A DNA stretch of 64,000 nucleotides from assembly GCA_017506865.1 (NCBI GenBank), contig JAFCMP010000525.1, positions 310,001 through 374,000 of the forward strand, in the 5' to 3' direction. Under the pieces are notes generated by a model, which ran no database searches, was not told the origin of the DNA, and saw only the letters and a list, made by a program, of their open reading frames with translations. Positions 22,293-34,400 of this stretch are shown here, in pieces. The first letter of the stretch is position 1. Each line of letters opens with the position of its first letter. The DNA is from Tribonema minus. Taxonomy: Eukaryota > Sar > Xanthophyceae > Tribonematales > Tribonemataceae. The translations under genes and the position numbers were made by a program.

Positions 22293-22892
22293 CCTCTCCC
22301 TGGCATATGTGAGCAATGCGAGTGCTCCGGGCCAACGGGGTTTGATTTTAGCGCCTTTTTTATTCGGGCACACACGACAAAAAAAAAGCTGTAAGGCAAG
22401 CAACCAAGAGGAGCAAGAGCAAGCCTACATGCCTAGGCCGCCCAGGTTCACTTGTTGAAATTTTGAAGCGCTGCGGTGTTGCGCACCTTGCGTGCATGCA
22501 TCTGAACAGACCACATTCTGCAAGGCCTAATGCCTACTGTTGCCCTGGGATTTTTACCATTTTTTGACATCAAGATGATCATTCCTTGCACTTGGGCAGG
22601 CTCAGAGCTGTCAGGGCACAGGTTCACAAGAAAATGTGCAGGTACGTGCAACCTGATAGTGAAATTCTGCTTTGCATTGAAACACACCCCCTCCTGAGAT
22701 GCTGTGCTTGCACTCAGAGCGCATGATGAGTGTTCATGCCCGATGCACTGGGACATTTCCCAATGGCTACACTTCCACGAAAGCGCGTGTTGCCCGGAGA
22801 CGCAGGGCGACGAACAGAGCCCACGACTTCTCACATCATCATATGTGTGCTGACAGCCCCTGCAAGCTCAACGCCATTCACAAAAAGTTGCC
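22293..22892. other. Intergenic spacer upstream of PDS5
   Basis: This stretch separates the PDS5 start codon from the retroelement debris to the right. It should hold the PDS5 promoter, but I can point to no defined element; open frames here are short and lack similarity. Confidence 0.5.
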
Positions 22893-22893
22893 C

Positions 22894-23035
22894 ATGTACT
22901 TTTTATTAATTCTCGCTCAGGGCGCGAAAAAGCCCAGATGATTCCAACTTGATGCTGCTGTACGGAATCTGCATGTCGTGTGACTTCTGAAAGTGTCTCA
23001 ACGGCAACCACTCAAACGCCGGCGCCGCCAATTGT
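22894..23035 (-). repeat. Retroelement tail repeat, copy A
   Basis: The minus strand encodes LRHFQKSHDMQIPYSSIKL, then SSGLFRALSEN and tandem TAA stops within a TTAATAAAAAG stretch. The same unit is found at 23325-23500 and 23997-24113. It looks like the C-terminal coding end plus start of the 3' untranslated region of a mobile element; copy A lies next to nothing else recognisable. Confidence 0.7.
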
Positions 23036-23324
23036 CGCTCAGGTACTTGCTCCTACGCAAGTCAGCATTGGCTTTGATGTCCGTCCTTTCAGCTACAGGC
23101 TGCATTGGTGTCATTCCACCAACGCCATGGACTTGGGGTGCATCAGTAGCCACAGAGCTGTAGGGCGAGGGTTCTGCATCTGCTGCTACAACACCTATGA
23201 GATGGCATGCATGCGAGAGGCAGCGTATACATCACCACTGCATGGCCTGTCGTCAGCGCATGGCAAACTGTGGTGAAAAGGGGGCAGCGTGATGATGGCA
23301 CTTACTCAGGCATGTCCTGGTGCT

Positions 23325-23500
23325 ATGTACTTTTTATTAATTCTCGCTCAGGGCGCGAAAAAGCCCATGTACTTTTTATTAATTCTCGCTCAGGGCGCGA
23401 AAAAGCCAGATGATGGCCTAACTTGATGCTGCTGTACGGAATCTGCATGTCGTGTGACTTCTGAAAGTGTCTCAACGACAACCAGTCAAACGCCGCCGCC
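23325..23500 (-). repeat. Retroelement tail repeat, copy B with a 42-base internal duplication
   Basis: It is the same unit as copy A, but the part beginning atgtactttttattaattct is present twice in tandem (23325-23366 and 23367-23408). It directly follows, in minus-strand sense, the endonuclease-like frame at 23486-23989, which links the unit to that element. Confidence 0.75.
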
Positions 23501-23989
23501 GCCAAATGGCATCTCGGGATCCTCCCCTACGTCCTCCTCCATGTGCCCCCCCCCCCTGGATTCTGCCATGTGTGTCATGACACGGCCAGAGTACGCCATG
23601 TGGAGCGCTGCCGACAGTGCCGAGCGTAAGCGCGCCAGGGCGATGCCCTTAAGAGCTTTAGGGCGCGCTCCTCCGGGCACTGACATCCTGCTGGCATACT
23701 CCGTCGCCACAGCCTCCAGCAGCTTCCGCCCCTGCTCCCCGATGCTGCCAAAAGACCCGATTGCCAAAGTGGCAAGTTTGTAGCAATTCTGGTCATAATG
23801 ACCAGAATAGTGGGATAATTTGGCGGCCTCTTGGTCGCGGCAGCAGCGCTCGGGGTCTGCTGCAGTCTTCGCCGCCCGCGACGCCACCTGTGCCTTGAAG
23901 CAGGTGACGTCCACCATGAGCGGTAGGTGACGTGTTGGGTCGTCGTAGCCGGTCACCGGGAAGGCGTCGGCAGGCAGCACGATGTCCAT
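23486..23989 (-). pseudogene. Truncated retroelement restriction-like endonuclease fragment
   Basis: The 167-codon frame shows LMVDVTCFKAQ, later EAAKLSHYSGHYDQN, then LATLAIGSFGSIGEQGRKLL. This D...E..K layout with a trailing GxxGxxxxxLL segment matches the C-terminal endonuclease end of the full retroelement at 31520-36382 (there GIVLDTSV, GEDAKVKHH, SYGRLGKQTSLF), though the two sequences are only distantly alike. No reverse transcriptase lies upstream; the frame begins just inside copy C of the tail repeat. It is a dead fragment or a solo domain of a different family from the intact element. Confidence 0.7.
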
Positions 23990-23996
23990 CAGCAGT

Positions 23997-24113
23997 ATGT
24001 ACTTTTTATTAATTCTCGCTCAGGGCGCGAAAAAGCCCAGATGATGGTCTAAATAACTTGATGCTGCTGTACGGAATCTGCATGTCGTGTGACTTCTGAA
24101 AGTGTCTCAACGA
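23997..24113 (-). repeat. Retroelement tail repeat, copy C
   Basis: The third copy of the unit at 22894-23035, again encoding SLRHFQKSHDMQIPYSSIKL on the minus strand and ending in TAA stops. Together with copy B it brackets the endonuclease-like fragment. Confidence 0.75.
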
Positions 24114-24969
24114 CAGTATGTACTTTGTCAATGCAACAAACCTGGGGCGCATCATGGGCGCTCCGGTTATGCGGGCTGCATGGGTGCCAGCGAGAACAGC
24201 ACCAGTCCCGTCACCTGTGCAGTGCATACGTTGCATTTGAGAACCACACTGGGCGAATATCTCTTGAGTTTCTGGACGAATCTGCATGCAAGCGATGCTC
24301 ACCGCCAGCAAATGACAAGGGGCAGGTCAAGGTGAAACATACTCGAACAATGATGCGGGTTTGCTGTATTTGTAGGCACATGAAGTATTCCACCAGCGCT
24401 GCCACAGTGCAGCGACTTCAAGTTGTATGAGATTGCCCAGTGTGCTGGCCCTTAGGGGGCACCAGCCGCTACACAGGCAATACGTGTGTTGTGTGCATGT
24501 TACGACGTGTGCGTACGTCGCTCGCATGTCCAAACAGGACGTATCCACAATATACTTGGCATGAGGACCATGCTTGCACGAACATAACCCCCCCCCATAC
24601 CCCCCCCCCCCCCCCCGTCTGCCCGTCCCTCACCCAACACCACCACAGTTTTGAACACCTGCGGCACCTCCCGTGGGAGGCCCCGGTTTGTTCTGCGCCT
24701 TTTTCGTGTACCGTAAACCCTTGAAAACAGTGGCTGCGGAAGAGGAAGCGGCATTCACCAATTTCACACAACACACAGCGAAGCACAGCAGGGGCACATG
24801 TAGCCCACGGCAGCTTCCCGCAGGACTTCCGCACGCTGCCGGCTGTAGGCCTCAACATACGATGGCGCCATAGCCACAGCAGAGCGCAGTGGCCGAGGCG
24901 CACTCTGTGCACCGCAGTGCTCACGCGCTCGTACGCACGCGTCGGCAGCGGCGCGCACGCACAGCACGC
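24114..24969. other. Spacer between retroelement debris and the PDZ gene end
   Basis: It contains a C-run (about 24590-24616). On the minus strand, 24780-24900 encodes a short frame with VEAYSRQRAEVLREAAVG and then CPCC; it could be an unrecognised exon but has no supporting context. No other feature was seen. Confidence 0.45.
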
Positions 24970-26193
24970 TCAGGCTGCGGCTCGCGGCCCCGCCATCGCC
25001 AGACCTCGCACGTTCACCGCGCCCGCGCGCGCCTTCCCCATGCCCAGCGGCACAGCGCGCTCTGCCGCAGCGGCGGCAGCAGTAGTGCCAGCACTCTCCT
25101 CCGCGGCGTCAGCAGCAGCGGCAGCGGACGGCGCCGCTGCCGCAGCAGGCGCGCGCCGCGCCGCCGCCGCCGCCGTGCGCTTCTCCGGTCCCCCCCGCCG
25201 CAGCGCGCTTTCGCTGGCGGCGCGGCCGCCGGACGCGCGCGGCGTGCAGCTCGGCGCCAGCATCGCGCGCACGCTGACCGCGCCCGGCCGCGGCTTGCCC
25301 ATGCCAAGCGGCACCACCTCCTCGCCGCCACTCGCACCACCGCCGCCGCCGCCGCTGCAGCCGCCGCCGTTGTTGCCAGCGCTGACGGCGCTGCCGCTGC
25401 CAGCGGCACCAGCGGCGCCGGCGACAGTGGCGTGCGCCGCAGGCAGCCCGCAGCCGCTGCCGCCTGCGCCGCTGCCAAGGCATGCGCCGCTGCCGGCAAT
25501 GCTGCTGCCGCCGATGGTGATGCGCACGCCGCGCGGGGGGCGCACGCACGGCGGCACGGCCCCCGCTGACATCGGCCGCAGCGGGGCAGCAGGGGGGGGA
25601 AGCGCGCCGCTGCCGCCGCCGCCTGGTGCAGGGGGCGGCGCGTCCACCGCCCCGCAGAACGGCTTGTAGTTGCTGATCTTGCTGGCGATGGTGCCGAGGC
25701 CCGGCGCGGATGCCGTGAGGCGCACGCCCCGCCCCTTCCGCGGTCCCCTCGCGCGCGCGCCGTCGCGGCCCATGCTGCCACCGCCGGTGCCGCCGCCGCC
25801 GCTGCTGCTGCCGTCAGCAGCAGGGGCGGGCGCGGCGGCAGCCGCAGCGCTCGCCAGCACCGGCGCGGCGACGCAGTCGCTGCCGCGGGGGGTGCTGGCG
25901 CCGCTGACGGAGGGCCTGTTGGCGCTGGAGGTGCCGCCGCTGGCTCTGCTGCGCATGATGGCGGCGGCGGCGGCGGCGGCGGCAGCGTTGTTGTACGGGT
26001 ACACGGACGACGCGCTGCTGGTGGCGCTGTCGTAGCCGCTGGTCAGGCGGCTGCGCGAGCTGGCGGCGCTGCTGTAGGGCGACGCCGCGGCGGCGCCGGG
26101 CAGCAGGTCCTGCAGCGCGCGCAGCATCGCGCGGCGCTCCTCACTGAGCTCGCGGCCGCCGAGGGCGTCGCTGTCGTCGCCGCTGTCCTCGCC
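24970..26193 (-). other. Last exon: 407-residue low-complexity region with duplicated motif
   Basis: It opens GEDSGDDSDALGGREL and continues with long Ala, Gly and Ser runs. Conserved-looking islands stand out: GLGTIASKISNYKPFCGAV, PPRGVRITIG, VPLGMGKPRPGAVSVRAML and VPLGMGKARAGAVNVRGL. The last two are about 130 codons apart and differ at few positions, so they look selected rather than random within GC-rich DNA. The antisense strand also has long open frames, which I regard as shadows. Confidence 0.7.
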
Positions 26194-28812
26194 CTGCGCG
26201 GTGGGGGTCAGACGTAGGGTTAGGGTTAAGGTACGACACGGAGCGGTACATAGCTGTGCGTCAGCTGGCGTTTGCACACTGCAGTGGTCTGGTGGTCTAC
26301 CGCGAACCTGAGGTTTGAGCAGCGGTGGTGTGCGCTGCGGCTCAGTCAAGTGCCAATACACCAAGAGGCGCCGGCCTTACCGTTGAGTCACACGTCAAGT
26401 CGTAGCACAAAGTTCCCAACTTCAAGTCCAGTCAGCCCAAGCTCAACACACCTCCTCCTCCGCGTAATGGATGCACTCGGATGACATGTCCGTATTGCGC
26501 TCCCGGGTGGGCGCCGAGGGGGGGGCGGGGGACGCTCTCGCCCCCCCCGCTTCACGCCCCTGCGGAGCCGCTGCCGCGCCCTCTATGGGGCGCGTGTTCA
26601 TCGCGCGCGGGTTGACGTAGGGCCGCAGCTTGCCGCTGCTGGCGCCAGCTGCAGACGACGGCAAGAATTATTTCTTACAGTTGAGCCGAGGAAGTGCAAG
26701 ATTGGCAGATGCGGTTGCCACTTTTCTTGCAGCGCGGAAAATGGTGGAGAATAGTGGCGTTGTAGTTGAGGTAGGTGTCTTTACAGTTGGCACTAGACTG
26801 GAAGGCTGGGCAGTGAAGCGCACGCGGCGGTGAAATCTGAACGCCAACTACCATCTGCCTGCCAGGCGTTACAGGCCAATACACACAACTAGTGCAAACA
26901 TTGAACTGCATCTGCTGTCTTGCCTCGTGATGCAACCAGCTCACGACACAGCTGGCGTTTGCATGAGGCAGCCGCGGCATTGCAGACTCACGGACAGTGT
27001 GCTGCTGCAAGCAGTCATTCATGGTATGCGCTGGTAGGCTACACTTTCAACAACTACACAACAAAGCGTAGCTCAGCTGGTTCGTACCTGTAGTGCTGCC
27101 GGTGCTGGCAGCAGCAGCAGCAGCAGCACCACCACCACCACCAGCAGCAGCAGCAGCAGCGGCAGCAGCGGCAGCGGCGGCGGCGCCTGGCGGCTTGCTA
27201 GCTATGCCAGCGCTGAGCCTCCGCGGCGGCGCTGCGTATGTATCCAGGCATATGCTGTCGTCATCAGAGTCCTCCGCTTCCAGCCTGCAGGCGGCAGATG
27301 AAACAGACATTTTCCTCCTGTGTCAGTGCTCTGAAACAGGGTTTGGAAGTACCGCCAACTGTGGAAGTAAACGACAGTGAAGTAGATGGCAGTGCATGAA
27401 GCCAAGACGGCAGCAGCAGTGCAGGAGGGTAGCCTGAGATTCTGCCAAAGAAGGCAGTTGAAATATGCCAGCACTGTGTGTACAAGTGCACTCTTAATGC
27501 CTCCGCCTAAGTGACACGAGAATACTATGCCTGTCAGACAACATGCAAGTGCACAAAGTATTGTGCAACAAAAACCTGGGCGCAAATGCACGTGCATCAC
27601 CAGGGCAGGGTAGATGAGACGTTCGTGGTGCCACAGCGCGTCACTGTGCATACATCGAGAACACCACCTTCGCGTGTTTTGAACACATATATGTCTTGGC
27701 GCATGCAAAGCCATCACCGAGCGCGCGATGCGATAAACGAAACTGCAGTGCCAGCAAGTGCGGACGCAACTCCACTGCCACAAGCATGCCACCAGAAGCT
27801 TGCAACGCGTGTACTGTAGTACTCGAAAGTTTGCACAGCGCTCACCATCGCAGGACGGAGCCGGCGCGGTCGCGGTGCCGAGGCGTGCCACCGTTGCTGC
27901 CGCTCTTACTGCCGCCCCCCCAGCTGCGCCGCAGCCTGCTGCCGCCACCGCCGCCGACGCTGCTGCCGATACTGTCTCGCCCCATGCTGCCGGTGCAGCT
28001 GCCGCAGCGCGCGCAAGCAGCGCCGCCGTCGCCGTCGTCATTGCTACCGTCGCCGCCGCCGCCGCTGCCGCAATGCTGCCGCAGCGTCTGGGCGCACAGC
28101 TGGCGCCGCACGCTGTCCTCCCAGCCGTGCTGAGACGCGCTGCCGGAGAGCGCTGCTGCAGCTGCGTCGGCGTCCGCTGCGCCCTGCTGTACAGAGTCCA
28201 GGGGCAGAATGGTGTGAATGAGGGTGCATGCAGGATGAATCCACGGATTGGCGGCACTGTAACATTTGCATTACTTTTAGTCAGTGAGATTGCGCCACAG
28301 TACACATTGACTGTTGTGCGCTGCCACAACTCGCTGGTTCTGAGCAGCAGCATCAGATGCCGCCGCTTTCCGTATGACAGCAGTCAATGCTGAGATGACG
28401 ATGAATATGGTGATCCCGAGTGTGGTCCTCGGGTCACTCAGTTACCGCAGGCTTTATCCGCTCTGAGGCCATACATAGCAACTGCTCGTGGTGTCTGATG
28501 CGGTGCGCATCCGCAGCGCCACAGCGCATTAACACACCCCTGCATCTGCCGCCGATTCGGCACACTTTGCAGCAAGCTGCAGAGTCCGGATCAACACCAC
28601 CACCCTCAGCGTGGCGCATCTTCATCCCATCTGCTACTTCTGCAATCTTCAATCGTTGACGCTAGAGTCCCCGCAAAGCTGCCTCGCAAACACGCTCACC
28701 TGCTGCTCCACACTTTCTTGCCATCCATCCTCAGCCCCTGCCGAGACATCCGCCGCTTCCCCCAGCGCCGCTGCCGCCGCCGGCGCTGCTGCCGCCGTGC
28801 CTGCCGCTGCTC

Positions 28813-28848
<36 letters not shown>

Positions 28849-30918
28849 TGTGGCGTGGGCTGCACCGCCCGCTGCCGCCGTTGGAGCAGTTGGAGTGGAA
28901 GCTGCTGCGGTGGTGGCTGCTGTTGCCCATCGCGCTGCCCGCGATGCTCGCGGCGCTAGACTTCCAGCTGAGCATGCGGCCGTCAACCGACGCCATGCTC
29001 CGGTCCTGCGTCGTAGTGGGCGGGCGGCGTGCTGAGTCAGTGGCATGACTCACCACAAGCCAGGGCTTTCGCTGCCGCCGCAGCTTGAGCTTGTTGGTCT
29101 GCTGCTTGCGCGAGTGCGCCGCTGTTGCGTGCGCGCACGGTCGCGCTGGCAAAGTTCCCTGCGTGGCTTGCGGCCCACAGGCCGGCGGGTGTGCCATGCA
29201 TGATGGCCACAGTAAGCGCCATCTGGCCCTCTGTGGTGATGCCCCATGACATGAATGTGTCGACGCATAGGTTGTGCACGCTGATGCATCCGTGCAACTG
29301 TGCAGTGGCGCCTTCCTTGAATAAAGTGTGCATCGCACAAGAGAATATGTAATGGCGCTAGCTGTCAACAACGGCCGAGCGTGCTGGCCATCACACAAAC
29401 TGCAAAGCGCCTGAATTGCGTCAGTGTATCATCACTTCAGCATGCACACACTCTGTCCACAAAAGAGTCTCATAAGTTTGTGTTTTTCAGTGGTGGCGCC
29501 GCAGTACACTCCCAGCTACTACAATCGACCCTACGCGTGCAATAGCATCACACGTACCGTTCCCGGAGTGCACGTGCCGCTCTCATTGGGGCGCTTGAAG
29601 ACCAGCGTGATCGGATACGGCAGCGTCCTCAGCTGCTCAAGCTGCTTCTCCGCCGGCATGATGGCGGGGTGGACCTGACGATGACACCCAGCAGCAGACG
29701 CAGATGGCGAGCACTCAATAAGTCAACTTGCTGCAGGGCACAGGTCCATTCGGCTGGGGTGGTGGCAGGCTGGAGCGCTTCTGATGACGTGTGCTCATGA
29801 GCTTTGCGGCGCACAAGGCTTCTTAGCTCGATGCTGGATCGTCATGAAAGGAAGTTCGCTCGGTCAGACGCGCAGGCAGACAGTCGTGTTGCGGTGCGAT
29901 TGGCCCGTCGCTCTGTGGGTCGCGGTCAGAGTTTGGTGGACCGTTCTTTGTTTGCACGCATGGTTGCAAAGCATCAGAGCATATGCCTCCGCCATCCGTG
30001 CATGTGTTGTGTTTGTTGCTGGGAATGCGGTGGCTGAAAACCTGGCTTTTACAGCCATCAGTGTTCTGGCGAGTATAGCAGGAAGCATGGCAATGACGTC
30101 AGTATACCTACTGCTGATGGCAGCAGCAGCGAGACTGTCACATTAGTAGGTCCCCACAGCAGCGCAAAATACACTGGTGTCAGAGCAGTCACCCTGTGCT
30201 TCTTGAAAGTTGTGGTGGCTATACAATCTGCAAGTCGGACCGATTCTTGATGACTGCTGCATCAACTTCTCTGGATCCGAATCCCATTGTTGAGTTACCT
30301 CATTATGTTGAGGAGTTGCAGCTTTGTCCTTCCCCGCTTGTGCAGCACCTTGTGCATGTTGCATCACTTACAAGATCACTATTTCTCTAAGAAATGTGCC
30401 AGAGTCAAAGGTGGTTCCGTCATCTCTGGAGGCAATGGACTAACGCCTGTAGTCAGAGATCTTTCAGGGAGTTGTTGTACACATTTCACGTATGTCGGCC
30501 GCTGCTTTCAACAAAGCAGACACCGAGTGTGTGAGGTCTCGTCTGCCACCTGCTCGACTCAGCAAAAGTCTTGATGACACAATGACATAATGACGTACTA
30601 GACGTCGCATCTTGCAACGGTGAACTACAGTAGTGCACTGACTACAGTTTCTATGGATCGTGCTGCATGGGTAGACTTGTTATGCTGGGGCTACGTATGT
30701 ATGCCGTCACTCGACGTTCACTCGCAGCGCGGCACCGAGATTGATATACCTTGATGCCGTTGATACCCCAGAGCAGATCGCCGCTTTCTATGCCTCCCCT
30801 CTCCGACTGGAACGCTGCAGCCTCGCCATCGGGATGCACCTCTGCAACTGCCAGCCTGCCTGTCGCAGTTGTGGCAAAAACGACTCCCAGCTGATCCCAG
30901 CCCTCCACGGCCTCGCAC
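24970..30918 (-). CDS. PDZ-domain protein with long low-complexity tail (5' end missing)
   Basis: Eight exons join in frame: 30750-30918, 29558-29674, 29054-29297, 28700-29031, 27846-28186, 27088-27317, 26452-26648, 24970-26193 (TGA at 24970-24972), about 950 residues. The first two make a PDZ domain, a peptide-binding fold: GWDQLGVVFATTATG, GGIESGDLLWGINGIK, then VHPAIMPAEKQLEQL and LPYPITLVFKRP. The rest is Ala/Gly/Ser-rich with an acidic patch (EAEDSDDDSICLDTY), two related GWQESVEQQ / GWEDSVRRQL segments and, near the end, two copies of a PLGMGK-x-R-x-GAV-x-VR motif. The third exon could instead start at 29222 without changing phase. The initiating exon is not found; it must end in phase 2. 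I do not recognise the protein beyond the PDZ domain. Confidence 0.72.
26210..26234 (+). repeat. TTAGGG tract in the PDZ gene
   Basis: Reads gtagggttagggttaaggt just outside the acceptor of the last exon. It is interstitial telomere-like DNA, here in the opposite orientation to most of those inside PDS5. Confidence 0.7.
29558..30918 (-). other. PDZ domain split over two exons
   Basis: Exon 30750-30918 holds the carboxylate-binding-loop side (LGVVF) and the central GDLLWGINGIK strand. Exon 29558-29674 holds the second helix (MPAEKQLEQLR) and the last strand (PITLVFKRP). Splice sites are gatacag|G, AAG|gtatat, cgtcag|GTC and ACG|gtacgt. The split after the strand-4 asparagine-glycine turn is in phase 0. 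Confidence 0.8.
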
Positions 30919-31427
30919 CTGTATCTGGCGCATGCCTGGAGCACCGAGCTTGAATAAGTTTAAACACATCATGGGGTGGGCAGGCGTGTCTTTGTTTGAC
31001 ACAGCGTGCTCGGTGTATTTTTATACGGCACAGAATAAGATGAGTAGCGGCGGCGCTACACTATATTTACTTACCCCAGTGATGGTGAGAGGAGGGGGCG
31101 GGCTGGGGCTTCGCCTTGGCTTGTCTGGTGCCTTGGGTGTCGGCGCCTGCATTGTCTCTCTGGCTAGCACTCGCACGTGCGTGCCCGTCTTGGTTGTCGG
31201 TTATTTTGACCGACGATCGAAGGGGGTCATCAGGGCCCGCGGAGTTAGGGGGTATCATATAACCTACAATATGTTCGTAACCAGGGTTTAGCCTACCAGT
31301 ACGGGACGTCAAGGCTTCTCACACATACCTCCCCAGGGCCAAAAAGGGTTCAGGAGAGGGGCCCAGGGACAAGCGCATCCTGCCTGCCACTACCACTATT
31401 CCTACCACAGTGACTATCACTCAGTCA
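30919..31427. other. Region between the PDZ exons and the retroelement
   Basis: A minus-strand open stretch (up to about 31312) ends at a strong donor-like TGGG|gtaagt near 31072 and could be the missing 5' exon of the PDZ gene, but the phase of that frame does not match exon 30750-30918, so I do not join it. A short inverted repeat, CAGTGACT...AGTCACTG, lies at 31408-31430. Confidence 0.4.
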
Positions 31428-31441
31428 CTGTACGGTAGTAC
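31428..31441. repeat. 14-base direct repeat, left flank of the retroelement
   Basis: The string ctgtacggtagtac occurs here and at 36432-36445, bracketing the element 78 bases beyond its stop codon and about 50 bases before its start codon. An identical 14-mer at both borders is what target-primed insertion leaves as a target-site duplication. Confidence 0.7.
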
Positions 31442-34400
31442 GTATGGACTTGTATTTATAAAGGCCCAAGGGAGGCCGGGTTGCCTATGCAATCGAAAAG
31501 CTTGCGTCAACGCAGCAGCCTAGTCTGCGCTGTGCCCTAGGAGTTTGGATACCGGCGCCGCAACACAGCCCAGCATTCGCGCTCCACGTGTGTATGCCAT
31601 GACGCGCTCCGCCAACTCCCGCGCCAGCGATATGCTCAGCTCAATGTGGATCTGACGCTTAGCTAACCCGGCCTTGCGTAACACATCTGCCTTCCCCCCC
31701 CCTGAGCACAGTGCTGAGTGCATTGCCAACTCCTTAACAAAAAGGCTTGTCTGCTTGCCCAGCCGTCCGTACGACTCCTGCACGAATGGCACAAAAGCCC
31801 AAGATGACGTCAAGGTGCCGGTGTGGTGCTTGACCTTCGCGTCCTCCCCCACCCCAGCAGCATAGCCGTCCGTGTTCGAGGCATTTGTTTTGCCTGTCAG
31901 GTACGAGCTCGCTGTGGGTGCGCGCACACTTGTGTCTAGCACTATTCCCTTGTTACGGTATGCACTGCTAAAGTGCAGACACCCTGGGTCAATGACTGTG
32001 TCCGCCCGATACCCCGGTACCTTGAAGACGCTAGCGTCCTCATTGCGGACAATAGAGACATGGTGCTGTCTCAAGATGCGCTGTAGGCACCGCTTTTGGG
32101 CAGTGTGTGTCGCGTTGTGCCCCCGTATGTGCTGGCTGGGGCAGCTGATCGCATGCGTGGAGGTGGGGCTCACGTCACTGCACCGCCATGGGCACACCTC
32201 GCCCTGTATGCCCCACCCGTCTATAAAGATCGCAACCATAATCATCGTGGCTGCTGCCATACTGGACATGGGCGCCGCACCCGGGCGGTCATTGGCAGCG
32301 GGTGGCACGCTCATCCACGCCATTGCCCCGGACGCACGCTGGCTGCGCAGCTGCGCCAGGACCCGCGCGCTAGCCTGTTGGCGGCGGCGGCTGGTGTCAC
32401 GCAAGTCACCAATAAGTGTAGCCTGCGTCGGCTTGCCCACGGCACCAGCCGAGGCAGCCTCTAGGTCCTCCACCAGGCAGTCCTCGTATTGACGTCGAAG
32501 AACATTTGAAAGGCCGGCTTGTAGTCCGTGCGTGAAGTGACCGCGCCGGCGGCGGGGCACTACCTTTCTGCAGATCTCGTCAGCATAGGCCTCCCAGTCG
32601 TCGTCGTCGTCCTCCTGCCCGCCGCTGCAGCTGCTTTCTTCCGCGCTAGTTTGTGTTTTAGCGGGCGTGGAAGAGGCAGCCGCGGCAGCGGCTTGAGGGC
32701 CAGGTACGGTCGCCGCCGCAGCGGCCGCCTCGGCGCCAGGCACAATGCCGTGGGTGTGTGGGGCTGGCTCAGTGGTCCCCGTCTCCGTGACGGCAGTTGC
32801 GGCGTAGATCGCTTGCACCGCAGTGGGGAGCGTCGACGCTGCGGCCGTTGTATCCGCTGCCCACCGTAGCAACGATGCTGGGAGCTGCTCGGCCACAGCT
32901 GTGCGTGATTTTTCGCCGCCATCAGCTGTCAGCGCTCGCGTAGAGCGTCGCACGGCCTCGATGATTGGCGGCAGTCCCTGGTCCTCGCGTATTGCGCATG
33001 AGTGCTGCGCGAACCAGGTGACTGCGCCGTGTTCGTCAGTGCCGAGCCTCAGGGCCCCTGCTGCCACAGTGGCATGAATTATTGCAGGCCGCAGTGTTGT
33101 GCATGCCTGGGCCGTGTATGCGGCTGGTGCCAGTAGCCCCAAAAGCGGCATGCCCAGACCGCCTCGTCGCTCCGGCAACCGTGACGCCCGCAGTGGCACT
33201 GCGATGTCCGTGAGTTCTGGCGGGCCCAAGCGCGGCAATACCAGCACGCTGCCACTGCTGGCTACCTCATTGTCACCAGCAGTGCAGGCGGCCAGCAGGT
33301 GTGACTTCATGACTGCCGCGGTAGCGCAGCCGTGCAGGTGCAGCATGCGTTCAAGCGTCCATGCACAGAACCCGTCAAATGCGTGCAGCCATGTCTCACT
33401 CAAAGCCGTGTCAACGACCCGAGCTAAGAAGCCCATGCGCTTTGTCAGTGACCTGCGCAGAATGAATTGTGCTGCCTGTAGGTGATGCCGCGCCATCCCA
33501 GCTAGCTGCCACGACAATCGCCATGTCCCTGCGTCAACAAGATGCTTGCTCATGGCAGCATGCACATAGGCTGGGTGCCCTACCGGTACCCCGACCGACG
33601 TAAAGCCCTGACTGGATTCTGGCATGGTGGCGTCCACAAACGGTATGTCAAGGGCGCGCAGGCGTGCTCTGGCCGCTTCATCAAACACTGTGCCGCGCAT
33701 GGCAATGGCCAGCGACTTGTCTGGTCGAACGCGTAGGCCCCCTGCCGCAAGCCGACGGATCACCTCTGCCACCCCAGCGGCCGCTGCATCGTCGAAGTAG
33801 GCAGCTTGCAGCACGTTGAGGTCATCCAGGAAAGCGCAGTGCGGGGCTGGCGGTTCCGCTGTGCTGTGGCCGTAGGCCGGCATACTGCCGGGCGTCGCAC
33901 TCACTCCATCAGGGTAGAAGAGTAGGAATGCCGCTGCCACTGCAAAGTACAGCGGCCCTAGAGGGTCCCCTTGCTGGCACCCTAGGTGGGAGCAGATAAT
34001 GCGAGCTTCACCGTTCACCTCCACTCGCATCTCTGGGGCAGTGTCACCACAGTATACGGACTCAAAGTGCGGGAGCAGCTCCGGACAGAAGAGCATAAGT
34101 CCCCGCACAATGGCGGCGCGATCCACACTGTTAAATGCGTTCTCACAGTCCAGCTGGATTGTGGTGCCATACAGCTCGTGCCACACGCGCGCGCGCGCTG
34201 CCACATGCTCGACGCCAGACCGGTATCCTACGCCAAACTGCGACATGGAGGCCAGCAGCCCCGATATTTTGCCCTTGACACCCCGTGCCGCTGTGGACCC
34301 GAGGAGTCTGCGCCAGACACTGGAGCAGGCGATCGGACGCCGCTTCTGTCCTATGCCTGAGAGGGCCGCGGCGCGGAGAAGCCGTTGCGATTGCTCCGGC

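Noticed and set aside
24917-25669. Long plus-strand Ala/Pro-rich open frames
   Set aside because: They are antisense shadows of the GC-rich PDZ last exon; the minus frame has matching splice phases and conserved islands.
27202-28353. 383-codon minus-strand frame
   Set aside because: It runs through two exons and the intron between in the wrong frame; the spliced frames join in phase and keep the acidic EAEDSDDDS patch.
28611-29048. Plus-strand frames in GC-rich DNA
   Set aside because: Antisense to a PDZ-gene exon with good splice sites; no similarity of their own.
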